DNA of 6,037 nt, from positions 1 to 6,037 of the forward strand of contig JAHHTV010000096.1 in the NCBI GenBank assembly GCA_020024395.1, written 5' to 3'. Shown in pieces: positions 1 to 4,586 of this stretch. A program made the position numbers and the translations under genes. This DNA comes from Anaerotignum sp. (GTDB lineage: Bacteria > Bacillota > Clostridia > Lachnospirales > Anaerotignaceae). The notes under the pieces are model-generated. The model was not told the DNA's origin, did not search any database, and was given only the letters and a program-made list of their open reading frames with translations. How positions within the stretch are numbered: the stretch's first letter is position 1; each line of letters starts with the position of its first letter.

Positions 1-7
1 AAAAAAG

Positions 8-51
8 ACAATAAAAAAAGTGAATAAATAAATACTCACTTTTTTTATTGT
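8..51 (-). terminator. Intrinsic terminator of the ferredoxin gene
   Basis: A perfect 16-bp inverted repeat (arms 8-23 and 36-51, loop 24-35) begins 6 bases past the ferredoxin stop codon on the minus strand. Read on that strand, the hairpin has an A-run in its left arm and a T-run in its right arm, and is followed by TCTTTTTT at the window edge. This is the layout of a Rho-independent terminator. The stem is AT-rich with only a short GC portion (GTGA/TCAC). On the plus strand the downstream flank is less T-rich, so termination in the other direction is less certain. Confidence 0.85.
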
Positions 52-56
52 TAAAA

Positions 57-227
57 TTATTCAGCTTTGATTGCGCCTGTAGGACAAGCGCCAGCGCAAG
101 TACCACAATCGATACATTCAGCAGCTGTGATTTCATAAACGCCACCAGCTTCGTGGATACAGCCTGTAGGACATTCGCCAGCACAAGCACCACAACCGAT
201 ACATTCAGGTCCGATTACATGAGCCAT
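57..227 (-). CDS. 2[4Fe-4S] ferredoxin, clostridial type
   Basis: This is a complete 56-residue protein of the small clostridial-type ferredoxin family, a soluble low-potential electron carrier for anaerobic redox enzymes such as hydrogenases and 2-oxoacid:ferredoxin oxidoreductases. Two CxxCxxCxxxCP motifs are visible, at C9-C12-C15-C19 and C38-C41-C44-C48, each followed by a Thr-Gly turn. C23 is an extra cysteine outside the two motifs. The length matches the family (about 55 residues). The ATG at 225-227 is preceded by GGAGGTG at 235-241 with 7-base spacing. The gene has a predicted promoter at 261-289 and a strong terminator just after its stop, so it is probably mainly monocistronic. The upstream carbonic-anhydrase-like gene has no clear terminator, so some readthrough into this gene is possible. 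The specific redox partner cannot be told from the sequence. Confidence 0.95.
   Translation of the reverse strand: MAHVIGPECIGCGACAGECPTGCIHEAGGVYEITAAECIDCGTCAGACPTGAIKAE
75..119 (-). repeat. Ferredoxin internal repeat, C-terminal half
   Basis: Codons 37-51 of the ferredoxin match codons 8-22 (162-206) at 40 of 45 nucleotides. This covers the second cysteine motif. It reflects the known two-fold internal duplication of this family, here still visible at DNA level. Confidence 0.85.
162..206 (-). repeat. Ferredoxin internal repeat, N-terminal half
   Basis: Codons 8-22 of the ferredoxin form the partner of the repeat at 75-119. The five differences fall in four codons (GGT/GAT, GCT/ACT, TGT/TGC, GAA/GCT), and all four cysteines are kept. 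Confidence 0.85.
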
Positions 228-260
228 TGGAAAACACCTCCTTTATCATTCTACAAGCTT

Positions 261-289
261 ATTTTATCTCAAAAGTGTCTGATATGCAA
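261..289 (-). promoter_or_regulatory. Candidate promoter of the ferredoxin gene
   Basis: On the minus strand a -35-like TTGCAT (284-289) and a -10-like TAAAAT (261-266) are separated by exactly 17 bases. They lie just upstream of the ferredoxin ribosome binding site and would give a short leader. The -35 box is a weak match to TTGACA and the -10 box is a good one. The call rests on spacing and position only. Confidence 0.5.
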
Positions 290-386
290 GGTAAATTTCA
301 GAAATTTCTCATAAATTTTGTTACTAAATTTTGTACAATTTTCAAGCAAAACACGAAAGTGGCAGAATATCAAGTATTCGCAAAAC

Positions 387-926
387 CTATGGATTTAATG
401 GGTCTTTTGATATTTTTGCATCTTGTTTTTGAAATTCTCGTCTGGAAACTTGATATTCTTCCGCAGACAAACGAATTTCATCATATTCTGCTTGTGTGAT
501 GGGGCGTACAATTTTTGCTGGAAAGCCATATACCATACTATTTGGTGGTACAATCATACCACGTCGTATCAATGCACCTGCACCAATAAAGCTATTTTCT
601 CCAATGACAGCGCCATCTTGTATAATAGCACCCATACCAATCAATACATTATCTTGGATGGTGCAGGCATGTACAATAGCATTATGCCCAATGGTGACAC
701 CACTACCAATATGCACATCATAACCAACTTCAATATGTACGGTACTATTCTCTTGAAAATTGGTGTTGCTGCCAATGGTGATGGATTGGTGTTCTGCACG
801 AATGACAACACCAGGATATGCAATGATGTTTTCACCCATTGTCACATCACCAATGATGGTGGCTGTTGGAAAAATATAACAAGAGTCAGGGACAAAAGGG
901 GTATATTGCTTGAATTTTCGTATCAT
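387..926 (-). CDS. Gamma-carbonic anhydrase-like hexapeptide-repeat protein
   Basis: This 179-residue protein has the left-handed beta-helix (hexapeptide repeat) pattern of the gamma-carbonic anhydrase/YrdA/PaaY family, in which isoleucine, valine or glycine recurs about every six residues from about 20 to 135. The family forms trimers with a metal site at the subunit interface. The three expected metal-ligand histidines are visible as H64 (in NFQENSTVH), H81 and H86 (in IGHNAIVH); the five-residue gap between the last two matches the family. Candidates for the conserved catalytic-site residues are R43, E45 (aspartate is more usual there) and Q58. A polar C-terminal helix follows the helix domain from about 145. 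The ATG at 924-926 has GGGAGGG at 935-941, 8 bases upstream. The gene is divergent from a zinc-type importer. Carbon dioxide hydration is likely but not certain, since some relatives are acyltransferase-like or inactive. Confidence 0.88.
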   Translation of the reverse strand: MIRKFKQYTPFVPDSCYIFPTATIIGDVTMGENIIAYPGVVIRAEHQSITIGSNTNFQENSTVHIEVGYDVHIGSGVTIGHNAIVHACTIQDNVLIGMGAIIQDGAVIGENSFIGAGALIRRGMIVPPNSMVYGFPAKIVRPITQAEYDEIRLSAEEYQVSRREFQKQDAKISKDPLNP

Positions 927-927
927 A
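920..927. repeat. GTATCATA, inverted copy of TATGATAC
   Basis: This 8-mer overlaps the start codon of the carbonic-anhydrase-like gene (minus strand TATGATAC, containing ATG ATA C). It is the exact inverse of the two copies at 953-960 and 964-971. In the minus-strand transcript it could pair with the copy at 953-960, leaving the ribosome binding site in a 25-base loop. Confidence 0.6.
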
Positions 928-952
928 GAAAAAACCCTCCCAAAATCAATTT

Positions 953-971
953 TATGATACTGTTATGATAC
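953..971. repeat. Tandem TATGATAC pair, 11 bases apart
   Basis: Two exact copies of TATGATAC (953-960 and 964-971) lie one helical turn apart; the identity extends to TTATGATAC (952-960 and 963-971). The second copy coincides with the predicted minus-strand -10 box, and the first lies at the predicted start of transcription. This could be a protein-binding direct repeat or the result of duplicating a promoter element. Confidence 0.6.
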
Positions 972-992
972 CATAAAAAAACGCCTTGACAA
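965..992 (-). promoter_or_regulatory. Promoter of the carbonic-anhydrase-like gene
   Basis: On the minus strand TTGTCA (987-992, 5 of 6 to consensus) and TATCAT (965-970, 5 of 6) are separated by 16 bases. Transcription would start around 958, giving a leader of about 32 bases. The -35 box overlaps the -35 box of the divergent importer promoter by five bases (987-991), so the two polymerases should compete for this site. Confidence 0.65.
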
Positions 993-1014
993 GAGAAAAA
1001 AATGGACATACAAT
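986..1014 (+). promoter_or_regulatory. Promoter of the zinc-type importer operon
   Basis: A perfect TTGACA (986-991) is followed after exactly 17 bases by TACAAT (1009-1014, 5 of 6). The predicted start of transcription is about 1021, giving a leader of about 50 bases before the binding-protein start codon. The -10 box overlaps the left edge of the operator-like dyads at 1012-1034. Confidence 0.8.
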
Positions 1015-1034
1015 CATTTTGCAAATGATTTGCA
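1012..1034. promoter_or_regulatory. Putative Fur-family (Zur-like) operator
   Basis: TGCAAAT-G-ATTTGCA at 1020-1034 is a perfect 7-1-7 dyad, the geometry typical of Fur-family operators (Fur, Zur, PerR). It covers the predicted transcription start of the importer operon, a position expected to repress. A second perfect dyad overlaps it: AATCATTT (1012-1019) and AAATGATT (1023-1030), separated by TGC. The match to the Bacillus Zur consensus, as I recall it, is partial outside the AAT-N-ATT core. The assignment to Zur therefore rests on the zinc-importer context rather than on the motif alone. Confidence 0.6.
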
Positions 1035-1072
1035 TTTACGAGAGGGAAAAAAGAAAAAGGAGATTTGAAAAT

Positions 1073-2005
1073 ATGAAAAAAGCATTGGCAATTTGTTTGA
1101 GTACATTGTTTTTGTTAACAAGTTGTGGGGGACAGAAAGCAGATACACAAACAGCAGATAATGATATGACAGTGGTGACAAGTTTTTATCCAGTGTATGT
1201 GTTGGCGTTGAATGTGACAGATGGTGTGGAAGGCGTGACGGTCAAAAATATGGCACAACCACAAACAGGCTGTTTACATGATTATGAATTGACAACGGCA
1301 GATATGAAATTGTTGGAAAATGCAGATGTGTTATTGGTCAATGGTTTGGGTATGGAAAGTTTTTTAGATGATGCGGTTGCACAGTATCCAGAGCTGTATA
1401 TTGGGGATACTTCTAAAGGGTCGAATATTTTGGTGACATCTGGGCATACACATCATGATGATGAAACGAAACAACATGAAGAAGCAGAAGAAAATCCACA
1501 TATCTGGTTAGACCCTGCAAATGCAGTCAAACAAACAGAAGCGATACGTGATGCATTGATGCAGGCTGACCCTACACATGCAGCACAATATCAAGAAAAT
1601 ACACAAAAGTTTGCAGAAAGTATGAAAGAAGTATTGCAAGATGCTGTGGATTTGACAGCGGCAGAAGGTACAAAAGTTGCAATATTCCATGAAGGTTTTG
1701 ATTATTTGGCAGAAGTATGTGTGATGGATGTGGGCGTTGCCATTGACACAGATGAAAATGAAGAACCATCTGCAAAAGAATTGGCAGAAGCCGCAGAAAC
1801 AATTCAAAAAGAAAATATTACATTGTTTTTGGCAGCAGATGATACAGGAAAAAAATATGCAGAGATGTTGGCAAAAGAAACAGCAAAAAATGGAGAAAGT
1901 CAAATATTGCTGTTAGACCCATTGACTTCTGGTGCGATGGATAAAGAAGCTTATCGTTTGGGTATGGAAAAAAATCTGAAAATGTTAGCAGATGCATTGT
2001 CTTAA
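1073..2005 (+). CDS. znuA: Zinc-type ABC importer substrate-binding lipoprotein (ZnuA/AdcA family)
   Basis: This is a 310-residue lipoprotein that captures metal outside the membrane and delivers it to the permease. Residues 1-17 are a signal peptide with a KK start and hydrophobic core, ending in the lipobox LTSC; C18 would be the lipidated residue. Two lobes follow, typical of cluster A-I metal-binding proteins. Candidate metal ligands are H69 (GCLHDYE), H143 (NPHIWLDP), H206 (FHEGFDY) and D282 (LLDPL). A His/Asp/Glu-rich loop (H125, H127, H128, H135) just before H143 is characteristic of zinc rather than manganese binding members. The usual S-x-H-x-[FY] motif is altered to G-C-L-H-D-Y. The ATG at 1073 is chosen because AGGAG (1058-1062) lies 10 bases upstream and the signal peptide begins there; an in-frame TTG at 986 is the -35 box of the promoter. 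It is followed by the ATPase gene after a 21-base gap. Zinc is the likely substrate, but manganese cannot be excluded. Confidence 0.93.
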   Translation: MKKALAICLSTLFLLTSCGGQKADTQTADNDMTVVTSFYPVYVLALNVTDGVEGVTVKNMAQPQTGCLHDYELTTADMKLLENADVLLVNGLGMESFLDDAVAQYPELYIGDTSKGSNILVTSGHTHHDDETKQHEEAEENPHIWLDPANAVKQTEAIRDALMQADPTHAAQYQENTQKFAESMKEVLQDAVDLTAAEGTKVAIFHEGFDYLAEVCVMDVGVAIDTDENEEPSAKELAEAAETIQKENITLFLAADDTGKKYAEMLAKETAKNGESQILLLDPLTSGAMDKEAYRLGMEKNLKMLADALS

Positions 2006-2026
2006 TACAAAGAAAGAAGGAATTTG

Positions 2027-2782
2027 ATGCAAAATCATAATTGTTGTGGTTTGTGTAGTGTGACATTGCAAGATGTACATGTGACAAGTGGAAAAGATGT
2101 TTTGTTGAACCATATACAACTGCAATTACATTGTGGGGAATTGACAGCACTGATTGGCAAAAATGGTGCAGGGAAAACAACATTGATAAAATCTATATTG
2201 GGGGAAAGAACATACCAAGGGGCGATACAATACAAAGACTATCATGGTAATGATATTGCAAAACCGAAAATTGGATATGTGCCACAGTATATGGATTTTG
2301 ACCGTTCTACACCAGTGAGTGTTGCAGACTTTCTGGCGGCGGCAAGAGGAAAAATACCCGTTTGGTGGAAAATATGCAAAAAAGAAAAAACAGAAATCAA
2401 AAATATGCTGGAAGAAATGCAGTGTGGATATTTATGGCATAAAAAATTGGGTACGCTCAGTGGTGGAGAATTGCAACGTGTGCTTTTGGCATTGGCGACA
2501 AATCCGGTACCAGATTTATTGATATTAGATGAGCCGGTATCTGGTGTGGATGCTGTGGGGATGGATTTGTTTTATCGCAGAGTGACAGAATTGCGTGACA
2601 AATATCATATGGCGATATTGTTGGTTTCTCATGATTTGGAATTGATACGAGAATATGCAGATAAAGTGGTTTTGCTAGATAAAACGGTCATTGCACAAGG
2701 AGATGCAGAAGATGTGTATCAAACAGATGCGTTTCAAAAGATATTTGGATATGGAAATAAGGAGGCGGCAACATGGAAATGA
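2027..2782 (+). CDS. znuC: Zinc-type ABC importer ATPase (ZnuC family)
   Basis: This 251-residue cytoplasmic ATPase energises metal import. The ABC motifs appear in order: Walker A GKNGAGKTT (44-52), Q-loop Q87 (YVPQYMD), signature LSGGE (144-148), Walker B LLILDE (164-169, with D168 and E169), and switch histidine H202 in SHD. All catalytic positions are intact. The N-terminus is unusual: HNCCGLC (H4, C6, C7, C10) precedes the ABC fold, and H35-C36 follow, suggesting a soft-metal site or a redox-sensitive patch. I chose the ATG at 2027 over the TTG at 2024 because AAGGA (2017-2021) gives 5-base spacing to the ATG and only 2 to the TTG. The 3' end overlaps the permease start by 10 bases, indicating translational coupling. 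Confidence 0.94.
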   Translation: MQNHNCCGLCSVTLQDVHVTSGKDVLLNHIQLQLHCGELTALIGKNGAGKTTLIKSILGERTYQGAIQYKDYHGNDIAKPKIGYVPQYMDFDRSTPVSVADFLAAARGKIPVWWKICKKEKTEIKNMLEEMQCGYLWHKKLGTLSGGELQRVLLALATNPVPDLLILDEPVSGVDAVGMDLFYRRVTELRDKYHMAILLVSHDLELIREYADKVVLLDKTVIAQGDAEDVYQTDAFQKIFGYGNKEAATWK

Positions 2783-3609
2783 TATATGGTGTTTTGGAAG
2801 GCTTGCCGTTTTCGATGTTTGAATATGATTTTATGAAAAATGCTTTTTTGGCAACGCTGTTGATTGCCCCAATGTTTGCATTGTTAGGCACAATGGCAGT
2901 AAATAACAAAATGGCGTTTTTCTCCGATGCGTTGGGACATAGTGCATTTACAGGTGTTGGACTTGGTGTGATATTGGGTTTGCAAAATCCATTGATTTCT
3001 ATGGTGTGTTTTGGGATATTGTTGGGTTTGATGATTACAAAAGTCAAAAGTGCAAATATGGCATCTGCGGATACCATCATTGGTGTATTTTCGTCAGCGG
3101 CGATGGCATTGGGGATTGTGATATTATCTGGAAATGGTGGGTTTTCAAAATATTCTGCGTATTTGGTGGGAGATATTTTGACTATACAAGCAAAAGATTT
3201 GGTTGTGCTGGGGATTGTACTGGTTGGGGTATATGTGGTTTGGGCGTTGTTGTATAACCATATATTGTTATTGAGCATCAATCGTTCTTTGGCAGCAAGC
3301 CGTGGGGTGCATGTGGTGTTTTTGGAAAATGTATTTGTGGTGATGGTGGCTGTTGCTGTGATGGTGGCTGTGCGGGCGATTGGGATATTGATGATAAATG
3401 CATTGCTGATACTGCCAGCGGCGGCAGCACGCAATATCACAAATACAGCAAGAAGTTATCATTTTATGACAACAGGGATTGGATTGTTTTCTGCAATTTT
3501 TGGTTTGGTGCTTTCTTATTACAAAGATACATCAGCAGGAGCAACGATGGTGTTGACGGCTGCGGCAATGTTTGCTGTGACATATTTTATCGGAAAAAGA
3601 CATAAATAA
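2773..3609 (+). CDS. znuB: Zinc-type ABC importer permease (ZnuB, ABC-3 family)
   Basis: This 278-residue integral membrane protein forms the metal channel, probably as a homodimer bound to two copies of the ATPase. Hydrophobic segments lie at roughly 23-42, 57-70, 73-90, 101-120, 142-161, 185-215, 232-251 and 255-273, which is about the usual number of helices for the family. Recognisable ABC-3 family stretches are SDALGHSAFTGVGLG (51-65), SADTIIGVF (98-106) and GILMINALLILPAAAAR (204-220). The ATG at 2773 is preferred because AAGGAGG (2759-2765) lies 7 bases upstream. A second ATG at 2779 would give a classical ATGA overlap with the ATPase stop but with 13-base spacing. I see no clear terminator after the stop, so transcription may continue into the TSCPD gene. 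Confidence 0.93.
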   Translation: MEMIYGVLEGLPFSMFEYDFMKNAFLATLLIAPMFALLGTMAVNNKMAFFSDALGHSAFTGVGLGVILGLQNPLISMVCFGILLGLMITKVKSANMASADTIIGVFSSAAMALGIVILSGNGGFSKYSAYLVGDILTIQAKDLVVLGIVLVGVYVVWALLYNHILLLSINRSLAASRGVHVVFLENVFVVMVAVAVMVAVRAIGILMINALLILPAAAARNITNTARSYHFMTTGIGLFSAIFGLVLSYYKDTSAGATMVLTAAAMFAVTYFIGKRHK

Positions 3610-3614
3610 TATGG

Positions 3615-3643
3615 TTGCAGTATGAAAAAATATGTGGTATGCT
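3615..3643 (+). promoter_or_regulatory. Weak candidate promoter of the TSCPD gene
   Basis: TTGCAG (3615-3620) and TATGCT (3638-3643) are 17 bases apart in the gap after the permease gene. Each box matches the consensus at only 3-4 of 6 positions. The gene may instead depend on readthrough from the importer operon. Confidence 0.35.
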
Positions 3644-3686
3644 GTCTGTTATTAAAAATTATTGAAAATATTTGGAGGAAAAGACA

Positions 3687-3938
3687 ATGCATATTACATA
3701 TGATGCAAAAGGCATTTGTGCAAGCAAAGTAGAATTTGACGTGGAAGAAGGCGTTATCAAAAATATCTCTTTTGTTGGTGGCTGTGATGGCAATCATAAA
3801 GGTTTGGCAGCTTTGGCAGAAGGTATGACACCAGAGGAAGCTGCAAAACGTATGAGAGGCATTACTTGCGGCCCAAGAAAAACAAGCTGTCCAGACCAGT
3901 TGGCAGTTGCTTTGGAAGAATTTTTGAAAAATCAGTAA
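3687..3938 (+). CDS. Small TSCPD-domain protein (TIGR03905-like), function unknown
   Basis: This 83-residue protein carries the TSCPD motif that names the domain (T66-D70, in [11 protein letters not shown]), a domain also found at the C-terminus of some ribonucleotide reductases. Four cysteines (C11, C33 in GGCDGN, C61 and C68) are spread through the protein and could bind a metal. No enzymatic role is known to me for the stand-alone form, which I recall as common in clostridia (TIGR03905). It has no signal peptide or membrane segment, so it is probably cytoplasmic. The ATG at 3687 is chosen because GGAGG (3674-3678) lies 8 bases upstream; an in-frame TTG at 3672 runs through that site and is not a plausible start. 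It sits 77 bases after the importer permease in the same orientation, so cotranscription is possible. A role in metal handling is only a guess from neighbourhood and cysteines. Confidence 0.85.
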   Translation: MHITYDAKGICASKVEFDVEEGVIKNISFVGGCDGNHKGLAALAEGMTPEEAAKRMRGITCGPRKTSCPDQLAVALEEFLKNQ

Positions 3939-3957
3939 CCCAAAATACATTTTTTTT

Positions 3958-3984
3958 GAAAAAGCGTGAAATATCGCTATTTTT
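3958..3984 (+). terminator. Weak candidate terminator after the TSCPD gene
   Basis: A 9-bp stem with one bulged base (left 3958-3966, right 3975-3984, unpaired A3979) has a GCG/CGC core, an A-run on the left and TTTTT on the right. It starts 20 bases after the TSCPD stop. The bulge and short GC core make it weaker than the hairpin at 3996-4047, which may serve as a backup. Confidence 0.45.
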
Positions 3985-3988
3985 GGTG

Positions 3989-4017
3989 TTGACAGAAAAA
4001 AAGACTTGTGGTATTCT
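3989..4017 (+). promoter_or_regulatory. Promoter of the rpmG-secE-nusG-rplK-rplA cluster
   Basis: A perfect TTGACA (3989-3994) is followed after exactly 17 bases by TATTCT (4012-4017, 4 of 6). Transcription would start around 4024, about 67 bases before the L33 start codon. The spacer contains the left arm of the terminator hairpin at 3996-4047, so the initiated RNA would lack that arm and should not terminate there. Confidence 0.7.
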
Positions 4018-4047
4018 GTATAAGAAAAGGACGCAAGTCTTTTTTTT
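3996..4047 (+). terminator. Intrinsic terminator overlapping the downstream promoter
   Basis: A 13-bp perfect stem (3996-4008 with 4034-4046) combines GACTTG/CAAGTC with a seven-base A-run facing a T-run. It extends inward by a G-U and a G-C pair, leaving a loop of about 21 bases (4011-4031). The right arm ends in eight T residues (4040-4047). It should stop transcripts arriving from the TSCPD gene. The promoter at 3989-4017 occupies the left arm and loop. Confidence 0.8.
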
Positions 4048-4077
4048 ATATGCAAAAAACATATCATCATCAATAAT

Positions 4078-4093
4078 GGAGGTGGACAACTTG
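4078..4093 (+). promoter_or_regulatory. Ribosome binding site deciding the L33 TTG start
   Basis: GGAGG (4078-4082) lies 8 bases before a TTG codon (4091-4093) that begins the conserved L33 sequence. An in-frame ATG (4076-4078) shares its last base with this site and has no ribosome binding site of its own, so it is unlikely to be used. Confidence 0.8.
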
Positions 4094-4240
4094 AGAACAA
4101 GGATTACCTTAGCTTGTACAGAGTGCAAACAAAGAAACTACAGCACAACCAAAGACAAGAAAGTTATGCCTGACAGAATGGAGATTAAAAAATATTGTAA
4201 GTTCTGTAAAGCCCATACATTACACAAAGAAACAAAGTAA
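4091..4240 (+). CDS. rpmG: Large subunit ribosomal protein L33 (bL33)
   Basis: This 49-residue protein of the 50S subunit has the length usual for bacterial L33. Two CxxC pairs, C9-x-x-C12 ([11 protein letters not shown]) and C36-x-x-C39 ([11 protein letters not shown]), form the zinc-ribbon version of the protein. The conserved MRTRI start, the NYxTTKDK segment and the HKETK end are all present. The start codon is TTG, set by the GGAGG 8 bases upstream. It is first in the cluster with secE and nusG, the usual arrangement in Firmicutes. As the zinc-binding form, it adds to the cellular zinc demand. Firmicutes often carry a second, cysteine-free copy under Zur control elsewhere; none is visible in this window. 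Confidence 0.95.
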   Translation: MRTRITLACTECKQRNYSTTKDKKVMPDRMEIKKYCKFCKAHTLHKETK

Positions 4241-4275
4241 TGGAGCGGCAAACTCCCAAAAAGGAAGTGAAACGC

Positions 4276-4551
4276 ATGGAAGAAAAGAACATAACAAGCC
4301 CAAATGAAACGAAAGAAGTAAAAAAATCTACGCCGACACCTAAGCAGTCTAAAGCAAGTGACGGCAATGAAAAAAGTGGCTTTGCAGATTACAAAGCCGA
4401 ATTCAAAAAAATCGTTTGGCCAAGTCGTATGGAAATTGTCAAAAGTACGGCTACGGTCATTGTAACGTCCTTGATTGTGGGCGTTATCATTACTTGTATG
4501 GATACTGTATTTTCCGCAGGGTATGACGCACTCATCAATCTTTTAGGTTAA
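4276..4551 (+). CDS. secE: Preprotein translocase subunit SecE
   Basis: This 91-residue essential subunit clamps SecY in the SecYEG protein-export channel. The conserved amphipathic SecE region is seen at 36-55 (FADYKAEFKKIVWPSRMEIV, with the typical VWPS signature at 47-50), followed by a single membrane segment at about 57-77. The first 35 residues are a polar Lys/Glu/Thr/Ser-rich extension with no expected structure. I chose the ATG at 4276 because AAGGAAG (4261-4267) precedes it. An in-frame ATG at 4240 overlaps the L33 stop by one base and would add 12 residues by coupled translation, but it has no ribosome binding site. The nusG start follows 35 bases after the stop. Confidence 0.92.
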   Translation: MEEKNITSPNETKEVKKSTPTPKQSKASDGNEKSGFADYKAEFKKIVWPSRMEIVKSTATVIVTSLIVGVIITCMDTVFSAGYDALINLLG

Positions 4552-4586
4552 AAAACGACAAAGAAACGATTAAAAAGGATGGTTGT

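Noticed and set aside
48..314. Plus-strand open frame over the ferredoxin, Thr/Ser-rich with a repeat
   Set aside because: The repeat is the shadow of the two cysteine motifs on the other strand.
228..386. Possible terminator or small gene between the ferredoxin and the carbonic-anhydrase-like gene
   Set aside because: There is only a 5-bp GAATA/TATTC repeat and no T-tract of terminator type. Apart from the ferredoxin promoter and ribosome binding site I see nothing supportable in this 159-base gap.
423..968. Plus-strand open frame of 181 codons over the carbonic-anhydrase-like gene
   Set aside because: The opposite strand carries a recognisable hexapeptide-repeat protein with metal-ligand histidines and a good ribosome binding site; this frame has neither.
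1508..1903. Minus-strand open frame of 131 codons, rich in Cys and Phe
   Set aside because: It is the complement of GCA/GAA-rich codons in the binding-protein gene, with no ribosome binding site or domain.
2688..3440. Long minus-strand open frame of 250 codons opposite the permease gene
   Set aside because: It lies antisense to the clear ABC-3 permease and the end of the ATPase gene. Its translation is Thr/Asn/Ile/Pro-rich with no recognisable domain, as expected from reading the complement of hydrophobic codons.
3622..3732. Possible 36-codon leader peptide (MKKYVVCCLLLK...) before the TSCPD gene
   Set aside because: It has no ribosome binding site, overlaps the TSCPD start in another frame, and coincides with the weak promoter. 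The signal-peptide look comes from AT-rich codons.
4048..4064. Small hairpin ATATG/CATAT in the L33 leader
   Set aside because: Only 5 AT-rich base pairs with a 7-base loop, too weak to claim a function.
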